From: CAVUAT01 sp963848045
Lineage (GTDB): Bacteria > Actinomycetota > Thermoleophilia > Solirubrobacterales > 70-9
Assembly (NCBI GenBank): GCA_963848045.1
Contig: CAWKCC010000001.1
Location: 186,001 to 250,000 of the forward strand
Reading direction: 5' to 3'
DNA: 64,000 nucleotides
Below the pieces are notes generated by a model, which was not told the DNA's origin, ran no database searches, and saw only the letters and a program-made list of their open reading frames with translations. Both the position numbers and the translations under genes were made by a program. Shown here in pieces: positions 33,101 through 42,100 of this stretch. Numbering within the stretch: position 1 is the stretch's first letter; every line of letters starts with the position of its first letter.

Positions 33101-36100
33101 GGTGTCGTTGGTGAGCGGGTTGAGCTGGGTGGCGGGGTCGTCCTCGGCCACCGTGCGGTTGTCATCGACGGCCACCGGGGGGTCGTCGACGCAGGTCACG
33201 GTGACCGCGATCGTCGCGACCGAGCCGCCGTTCAGGGTGTAGGTGAAGTCGTCGGTGCTCGCCGGCGGGCCCTCGTTGCAGTAGTCGGCGTCGGGCTCGT
33301 AGGTGATGCCCGAGCCGCCGCCGGTGATCGCCGCGGTGCCGTTGTCGGGCTGGGTGATCGAGGCGACGGTCTTGGGGCCGGCGTCGATGTCGGTGTCGTT
33401 GGTGAGCGGGTTGAGCTGGGTGGCGGGGTCGTCCTCGGCCACCGTGCGGTTGTCATCGACGGCCACCGGGGGGTCGTCGACGCAGGTCACGGTGACCGCG
33501 ATCGTCGCGACCGAGCCGCCGTTCAGGGTGTAGGTGAAGTCGTCGGTGCTCGCCGGCGGGCCCTCGTTGCAGTAGTCGGCGTCGGGCTCGTAGGTGATGC
33601 CCGAGCCGCCGCCGGTGATCGCCGCGGTGCCGTTGTCGGGCTGGGTGATCGAGGCGACGGTCTTGGGGCCGGCGTCGATGTCGGTGTCGTTGGTGAGCGG
33701 GTTGAGCTGGGTGGCGGGGTCGTCCTCGGCCACCGTGCGGTTGTCATCGACGGCCACCGGGGGGTCGTCGACGCAGGTCACGGTGACCGCGATCGTCGCG
33801 ACCGAGCCGCCGTTCAGGGTGTAGGTGAAGTCGTCGGTGCTCGCCGGCGGGCCCTCGTTGCAGTAGTCGGCGTCGGGCTCGTAGGTGATGCCCGAGCCGC
33901 CGCCGGTGATCGCCGCGGTGCCGTTGTCGGGCTGGGTGATCGAGGCGACGGTCTTGGGGCCGGCGTCGATGTCGGTGTCGTTGGTGAGCGGGTTGAGCTG
34001 GGTGGCGGGGTCGTCCTCGGCCACCGTGCGGTTGTCATCGACGGCCACCGGGGGGTCGTCGACGCAGGTCACGGTGACCGCGATCGTCGCGACCGAGCCG
34101 CCGTTCAGGGTGTAGGTGAAGTCGTCGGTGCTCGCCGGCGGGCCCTCGTTGCAGTAGTCGGCGTCGGGCTCGTAGGTGATGCCCGAGCCGCCGCCGGTGA
34201 TCGCCGCGGTGCCGTTGTCGGGCTGGGTGATCGAGGCGACGGTCTTGGGGCCGGCGTCGATGTCGGTGTCGTTGGTGAGCGGGTTGAGCTGGGTGGCGGG
34301 GTCGTCCTCGGCCACCGTGCGGTTGTCATCGACGGCCACCGGGGGGTCGTCGACGCAGGTCACGGTGACCGCGATCGTCGCGACCGAGCCGCCGTTCAGG
34401 GTGTAGGTGAAGTCGTCGGTGCTCGCCGGCGGGCCCTCGTTGCAGTAGTCGGCGTCGGGCTCGTAGGTGATGCCCGAGCCGCCGCCGGTGATCGCCGCGG
34501 TGCCGTTGTCGGGCTGGGTGATCGAGGCGACGGTCTTGGGGCCGGCGTCGATGTCGGTGTCGTTGGTGAGCGGGTTGAGCTGGGTGGCGGGGTCGTCCTC
34601 GGCCACCGTGCGGTTGTCATCGACGGCCACCGGGGGGTCGTCGACGCAGGTCACGGTGACCGCGATCGTCGCGACCGAGCCGCCGTTCAGGGTGTAGGTG
34701 AAGTCGTCGGTGCTCGCCGGCGGGCCCTCGTTGCAGTAGTCGGCGTCGGGCTCGTAGGTGATGCCCGAGCCGCCGCCGGTGATCGCCGCGGTGCCGTTGT
34801 CGGGCTGGGTGATCGAGGCGACGGTCTTGGGGCCGGCGTCGATGTCGGTGTCGTTGGTGAGCGGGTTGAGCTGGGTGGCGGGGTCGTCCTCGGCCACCGT
34901 GCGGTTGTCATCGACGGCCACCGGGGGGTCGTCGACGCAGGTCACGGTGACCGCGATCGTCGCGACCGAGCCGCCGTTCAGGGTGTAGGTGAAGTCGTCG
35001 GTGCTCGCCGGCGGGCCCTCGTTGCAGTAGTCGGCGTCGGGCTCGTAGGTGATGCCCGAGCCGCCGCCGGTGATCGCCGCGGTGCCGTTGTCGGGCTGGG
35101 TGATCGAGGCGACGGTCTTGGGGCCGGCGTCGATGTCGGTGTCGTTGGTGAGCGGGTTGAGCTGGGTGGCGGGGTCGTCCTCGGCCACCGTGCGGTTGTC
35201 ATCGACGGCCACCGGGGGGTCGTCGACGCAGGTCACGGTGACCGCGATCGTCGCGACCGAGCCGCCGTTCAGGGTGTAGGTGAAGTCGTCGGTGCTCGCC
35301 GGCGGGCCCTCGTTGCAGTAGTCGGCGTCGGGCTCGTAGGTGATGCCCGAGCCGCCGCCGGTGATCGCCGCGGTGCCGTTGTCGGGCTGGGTGATCGAGG
35401 CGACGGTCTTGGGGCCGGCGTCGATGTCGGTGTCGTTGGTGAGCGGGTTGAGCTGGGTGGCGGGGTCGTCCTCGGCCACCGTGCGGTTGTCATCGACGGC
35501 CACCGGGGCGGTGTCCTCGAGGCCGTTGATCGTGACCTTGCTCAGCGTCGGGGTCAGGCTCGAGTCACTCGTGGTGAGCTCGGCGCGATATTGGACGTAG
35601 CGCGTGTTGCCCGGGATGTCGTCGCCGCTGGAGGCAATCGGGGTGAAGGCGCTCCAGCTGCCGTCGGGGGTCGGCGTGTCGCCGGTGCGGACGCTGAGGG
35701 CGATCCCGGTGCCCGAAGGACTCGTCGAGTCCCAGGTGAGCGAGCCCCAGTTCAGGCTCTGGCCGGCGTCGAAGACCCTGGAGTCGAAGGTGCCAGAGGC
35801 CGGGTAGGGGCTCATCCGCAGCCAGTCGACCGTGACCTCGGGGCCACCGGCCGTGAAATCGGTTGCAAGCGGCCGCATCTGAGTCGCGCCGAACGAGGCG
35901 GCGTGGGTAGCGACGAGGGAGCCGTCCACGTAGTAGCGGATCTCGGTCGTATCCCATTCGATCCGGAAGAGGTGCGGCACTCCGATCAGGCTGCTGGAGA
36001 GTTGGGTATCGATCGCTGAGCCAGCGTTATTGGTACGCGCGTTGAAAGTGCCGTCGAACTTGACACTGAAGATCGCCCAGTTCGGCGAGTTGTTCAGGTC

Positions 36101-39100
36101 CACGCCGAAGCCGACGTGCTCGTTGTTCTGACCGCCGAAGCTGGCGACGTACTCGAGCGAGTGGCCGGACGTGTAGGTGGCGGCGGTCCTGGCGTAGGCG
36201 CCATCGACGTGCAGGCTGCCGCCGGAGACGGTGGCGCCGGTCCCAGGCGCGCAGTTCTCGGGATCCGGGGCGCTCCAGGGGCAGCTCGACCACCCGCTGG
36301 GGATCCCCGGTCCGCCCGAGAACTCCTCCCCCACGGTCGGCTTCAGGATGACCTCGCCGTTGGCGGTCTCGGAGACGTAGGTGTCGGCGCCGGGGGTGCC
36401 GGCGCCGAACTCGCCGGTTGTGTCGTCGACGAGGCCGAAGCTCTGCGCTGCGGTTGTGAAGCTCCAGGTGTCGTCGGCCCCGAGCGCGTTGCCGGCCGTG
36501 TCCTCGACCGTTCCCGCAACCGTCACCTCGTAGACGGCGTTGGTATCGAGATCGGCGGTCGGGTCGATCGTCGCTGTGTTCCCTGTGTAGCTGACACTTG
36601 CCGGCACGTCGGCGCCGGCGCCCTGCTTGCGCAGGCGCACGGTGCTGGCGTCGATCGTCGCCGGGTTCATCGCCTCGCTGAACTGGACGTCGACGTTGGT
36701 GTCGCGCGGGACGTCGGTGGCGCCGGGCGCTGGCGAGCGATTGATGATCGTCGGCGCCGTCACGTCGGGGCCCGCGAGGTAGCCGATCTCCACCCGGCTC
36801 AGGGTCGGCGACACGCTCGCATCGCTCGTCGTCAGCTCAGCCCGGTACTGGACGTATCGCGAGTTGCCCGGGATGTCACCGCCGCTGGAGGCAATCGGGG
36901 TGAAGGCGCTCCAGCTGCCGTCGGGGGTCGGCGTGTCGCCGGTGCGGACGCTGAGGGCGATGCCCGTCCCAGCCGGGGTCGTCGAATCCCAGTTCAGCGC
37001 ACCCCAATCGGCGATCTGGCCGGCGCCGGCGTCGAAGATCCGGGAGTCGAAGGCGCCGGCGGCCGGATAGGGGCTCATCCGCAGCCAGTCGACCGTGACA
37101 GTCCCGGCGTCGCCATTGAAAAGATCGCTGACGAGAGGCCTCATCTGGGTGGAGCCGAAGTCGAAGCCGGTGTTGTGGGTGACGACCAGCGCCCCGTCCA
37201 CGTAGTAGCGGACCTGGGTCGGCGTGTCCCATTCGACCCGGAACACATGCGGCCCGCCGATCAGAGAGCTCGACAACTGGGTCTCGTTGGCCGGAACGAT
37301 CGACCCCGCGGCCGTACGGGCATAGAGATTGCCGTCGTTCTTGATGCTGAACATCGCCCAGTACGTCTGCAGGTTGTAGTCCACGCCGAAGCCGATGTGC
37401 TGGAAGTTCGCGCCGCTGAAGGTCCCCTTGGACTCGAGCGCGCGCCCCGGCCCGAAGGTCTGGGTCGTCCCGGCGCTGGCCCCGTTCGCGACGAGCGCTC
37501 CGCCTGCGACCGTGGCGCTACCGCCCGCCCCCGGGAGGTCCCATGGCGTCACCTGCCAGCCTGCCGGAACAGCCGGCCCGCCCGAGAACTCCTGCCCCTC
37601 GGCCGGCTTCAGGATCACCTCGCCGTTGGCGGTCTCGGAGACGTAGGTGTCGGCGCCGGGTGTGCCCGCGCCGAACTCGGCGGTGGTGTCGTCGACGAAG
37701 GTCAGCGGCACGGTGGTGAAGCTCCATGTGTCGTCGGCGGCGAGCGGATTGTCCGCCGCGTCGGCGACACCCCCTGCGCCGCCCTTGACGGTCACGTCGT
37801 AGACGGCTCCCGGATCCAGGTCGGCGCTCGGGTCGATCGTCGCCGTGGTGCCCGCGTAGCTGACGGCGGCCGGCACGTCGGCGCCGGCGCCCTGCTTGCG
37901 CAGGCTCACGGTGGAGCCGGTGATCGTCGCCGGGTTCATCGCCTCGCTGAACTGGACGTCGACGTTGGTGTCGCGGGGGACATCGGTGGCGCCGGGCGCC
38001 GGCGTGCGGTTGGTGATTGTCGGCGGCGTCGCGTCGGGGCCGAGGGAGTAGGCGATCGAAACCTCGCTCAGGGTCGAGGTCAGGTTGGGATCAGGGTCGA
38101 GTTCCGCCCGGTACTGGACATAGCGCGTGTTGCCCGGGATATCCGCGCCGCTCGAGGCGATCGGGGCGAAGGCGCTCCAGCTGCCGTCGGGGGTGGGCGT
38201 GTCGCCGGTGCGGACGCTGAGCGCCAGGCTGGTCCCGGCTGGAACGGCGGAGGTCCAGGTGAGCGCCCCCCAATCGGCCGTCTCGCCCGCGTCGAATATC
38301 CGTGACTCGAAGGTGCCCGCGGCCGGATAGGGGCTCATCCGCACCCAGTCGATCCCGAGCTCCGGCCCGCCCGCGTCGAAGTCGCTCGCCGCCAGGTTCA
38401 GGTCCGACCCGAACGGGGTGATGGCACGGGTGTGCACCAGCGAGCCGTCCACGTAGTAGCGGACCTCTGCGGAATCCCACTCGATCCGGTAGAGGTGCGG
38501 AGAGCCGATCCAGGCTCCCGAGCCGGGGATCGCGAAGTCCTCGAGCCCGTCGGGTGCGTTGGTGCTCGCGTAGAGCTGGCTGGTGCCGCTGCGCGTGCTG
38601 AACATCGCCCAGGAGCTGTTGAAGTTGTCGGTGAAAGCGAGGTGCTGGAAGGCGGCGGCGCCGAAAGTCGCCTTGAACTCGACCGCCCGGCCCGGCCCGT
38701 AGGTCGCGTTGGTGGTCGCCATGCCGCCGTCGGCTTGCAGGCTTCCGCCGGAGACGGAGGTGCCGCCGGGGCCGGCATCGCAGGGGTTCGGCGTAGATGG
38801 CCACACGCAACTCGACCACCCGCTCGGCAGCCCCGGCCCGCCCGAGAACTCCTGGCCCTCGGTCGGCTTCAGGATCACTTCGCCGTCGCCCGTCTCGGAG
38901 ACGTAGGTGTTGGCGTCGAGCGTGCCTGCGTTGAAGTCGGAGACGGTGGTGTCGGTGAAGCTCGCCGAGGGGGTGGTGAAGCTCGCCGGAGCCGCGGGCG
39001 GATCGGGCTCGGTGGTCGGATTGGCGGCGGCGTCCGCCGAGGTCGCCCGGTAGTGGTAGGTGGTGTTCGGCGCCAGGCCCGTGAGCTGCAGGCTGTGGGA

Positions 39101-42100
39101 GGTGACCATTCCCGCGCTGCTCTGGCTCTGGTTGAGGTCGTTCGGGTCGGTGCCGTAGTCCACCCTCGAGTCGGAGGCCTCGTCGGTGTCCCAGGTGATG
39201 TCTGCCGTGCCGTTGCCCTGAGGTGAGTGGGCGAGGTTGGAGATCGCCGGCGGGGTGTCGTCGACTGCGTAGGTCGCCTCATAGGTCCCCGCCGTCGCGT
39301 CGAAGAACGCGTACTCGTGGCCTTTGATCGTTTGGGTAGTGGTGGGAATCTGGCTGCCGTCCCGCTTGACCGTTGTCAGGGCCCCGACCGCCGAGCTCGT
39401 CGGCACCATCGCGCGCAGGCCGTTCGCACCGGCGCCGACGCTGATGTCGAAGCTGAGGGTGCTCGCGTTCCAGGAGACCGAGCCGAAGGAGGAGCCGTTG
39501 CGCCCGTCGAGCCACTGCAGCATCTGGCGGGCCGAGACGATCGGCACATCCCGGGCCAGCGCCGAGGCGACGATCGCGTCCGAGCCCGCGTGCGAGGCGC
39601 TGTCTGTGTGCATGTTCGCCGTGAACACCCCGTAGTAGCCCTGGGCGCCGATGGCGTTGTCGAGCAGGGCGTCGATGTGTTGGGGATAGGACTGACCCGA
39701 TTCGTCGGTCATCTGGGTCGTTGCCTGGTAGACGTCGATCATCGAGCCATCGAGGTCGGCGAATCGCTGGGGCATTCCGGAGCCCGTGAACATGCCCGGC
39801 CGGTCCTGGATCCAGCTAGGCGGCCAGTAGTAGTAATTGGTGTCAAGTCGGATTCCGTTCTGCAGCTCCACCTTGGGCTGCGTCGCCCAGTCGCTCCAGG
39901 CGATGCAATGGGTGCGGCTCGTCGACGGCGCGTCGAGGCTCGGGTAGTTCCCGGCGAAGGAGGCGAGCTGACTTGTGTAGAAGCCCTCGAGCTGAGCCTG
40001 ATCCGCCCAGTCGGCGCAGTTGGTGGTGGGGTGCAGGGCGATCTCGAAGCCGGCGTCCTCGAAGGCGCCGGCCTCCGCGTCGGTCAGCCCCGAGGTGTTC
40101 GGATAGATGTAGGAGGTGCCCCGCACGCACTCCCAGTCGGCGACCGAGCAACCGGGGTTGATCGCCTGGTAGGCGTTGAAGCGGCCCTCGGTGCCGTTGT
40201 TGCCGTGGTCGTCCCCCGTCATCACCACCGCCGCCTTCTCGTCGCGGGGCAGGAACCAGAAGCGCGGCAGTGGCTTGCGGTCCATGTTCACCTGCTCGAT
40301 CAGGTTGGTGAGCAGGCGCTGCTGCTCGTCGGCCTGGGGAATAGCCACCTTGTCCAGGTCCACCCAGTCAGGCTGCACGTCCCCGGTCTTGGCCCCGTAG
40401 AAGAGGTCGTCGGAGCGGATCAGCTGACCTCCCCCCGCGTCGCTGTCGCGCTCGTCTCCCGACCAGGCCGGGTTGCCCTGACGCGTGTAGACGACCGAGC
40501 GAGCGAGATCGTACGTGAAGGACGCCGCCTGGCCGCCGTTGCCACCGACGTCTCGCAGCGTCACCGCCGGATCGGCCGTTGAGGTGCCGGCGTCGGAGAA
40601 CAGGGTGGCGAGGGCCTGCGCGCCGCTCAAGGTGTAGCGGTCAGCCGTGCCGTGGTACTGAATCGTCTGACCGACGATGCCCGCCCCGGGCCCCGACCCG
40701 GTGTCCACCTGCAGGTAGGCGTTGGAGAGCGTGTTGCCGGTGCCGGTGAGCCCCAGGAGGCCGGCGAGCTGTGCGTCCGGGCGCATCGCGATCAGGTTGC
40801 CGCCGGCGTTGACCCAGTCGCTCAGCGTCGTCACCTGCCCGGCGCTGAGCCCGGTCTGGCCCAGGACGACGACGTCGTGGTCGGCCAGCAGCGCCGGGGT
40901 CAGGTTGGAGAGATCGGTGGCCGTGAACTCGTTGAGCCCCTCGGATCGGAGGATCTCGGCGTAGTAACGGCCGAAGGGGTCCGAGGAGTCTGAGAGCACC
41001 AGGATCGGGCCGCCCGGGCCCTCGTCGGGCGGCGGTGGCGGAGGTGCAGCGGTGGTGAAGGACCAGGTCGAGTCGGCCGCCAGCGGGTTGCCCGCCACGT
41101 CGGTGACCGCCTCGGCAGAGGGGTCGCCCTTGATCGTGGCCGTGTAGGTGGTCGAGTTCTGCAGAGCGCTGGCCGGGTCGAGCGTCACCCGCCGCTGTGC
41201 GGCGCTGTAGCTGACGGTGGCGGGAACGAGCGCGTCACCCGGGTCCCGCAGCTCCACGCTGGCTCCGTCGATCGTCAGGGGGTCCATCGCTTCGCTGAAG
41301 GTGGCGGTGACGTCCGTGCCGGTGCTGACCCCGTTGGCGCCATCCGAGGGGGTGCGAGCGCTGACCGCCGGCGGGGTGGTATCCGGGCCGACCGCGTCCT
41401 CGAAGACCACGTCGACCAGGTAGTTGCTCGCCTCAAATGCGTCGGGGCTCGGGAACAGGGCCCCCGACGCCCCGTACTTGTAGATCCCATTGGCCCCGTC
41501 CACCCCATCGGCGAGTGCATGCAGGGGGGGAGCGTCGGCGCCCTGGCCGCTGAAGAAGCTGTTGACCGCGGCGTAGTGGCCGTTGGGAGCGTGATAGGAG
41601 GCGACGTAGGTCGTGTTCGCGTCGATCGCGACCGGGCTGTCGAGGCTCACCTGCTGCCATCCGGAGCCGGACTCACCAGTGAAGGTGGCCTCCGCCAGTT
41701 GGGTGCCGCCAACAGTCCAAAGGTGGCCGACGTGGGTGCCGGTGTTGGCGGCCGTCTTGTAGAAGCGGAGGCCGGTGATGAAGCCGGCGTCGTCGGAGCG
41801 GAACTTGACGCCCACCTCGATCGCGCCGGTGTCCCCGTCCTCCGGCGCGGTGAAGGAGTCGTCCCAGATGGAGCAGGGGCAGGTCCGCGGGATCACGTTG
41901 ACCGTGACCGAGTCGCCGGGGTTCTCGAGGTTGCCGCTGTCGTCGGCGGCGCGCGCCATGATCGTCGCGCTCCCGGTCGCGCCCGGCGTCCAGGAGTAGG
42001 TCCAGTTGTCGCGGCCGGTGGCCGGGTGCCAGGTGGTGCCGCCGTCGGTCGAGACCTCGACCGCTCCGACCTGCCCGCCGCCGGTCTCGAAGACGGTGTC

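Noticed and set aside
31430..35503. Tandem array as a possible CRISPR locus
   Set aside because: Units are 291 bp, in frame, without variable spacers, and no cas genes are present.
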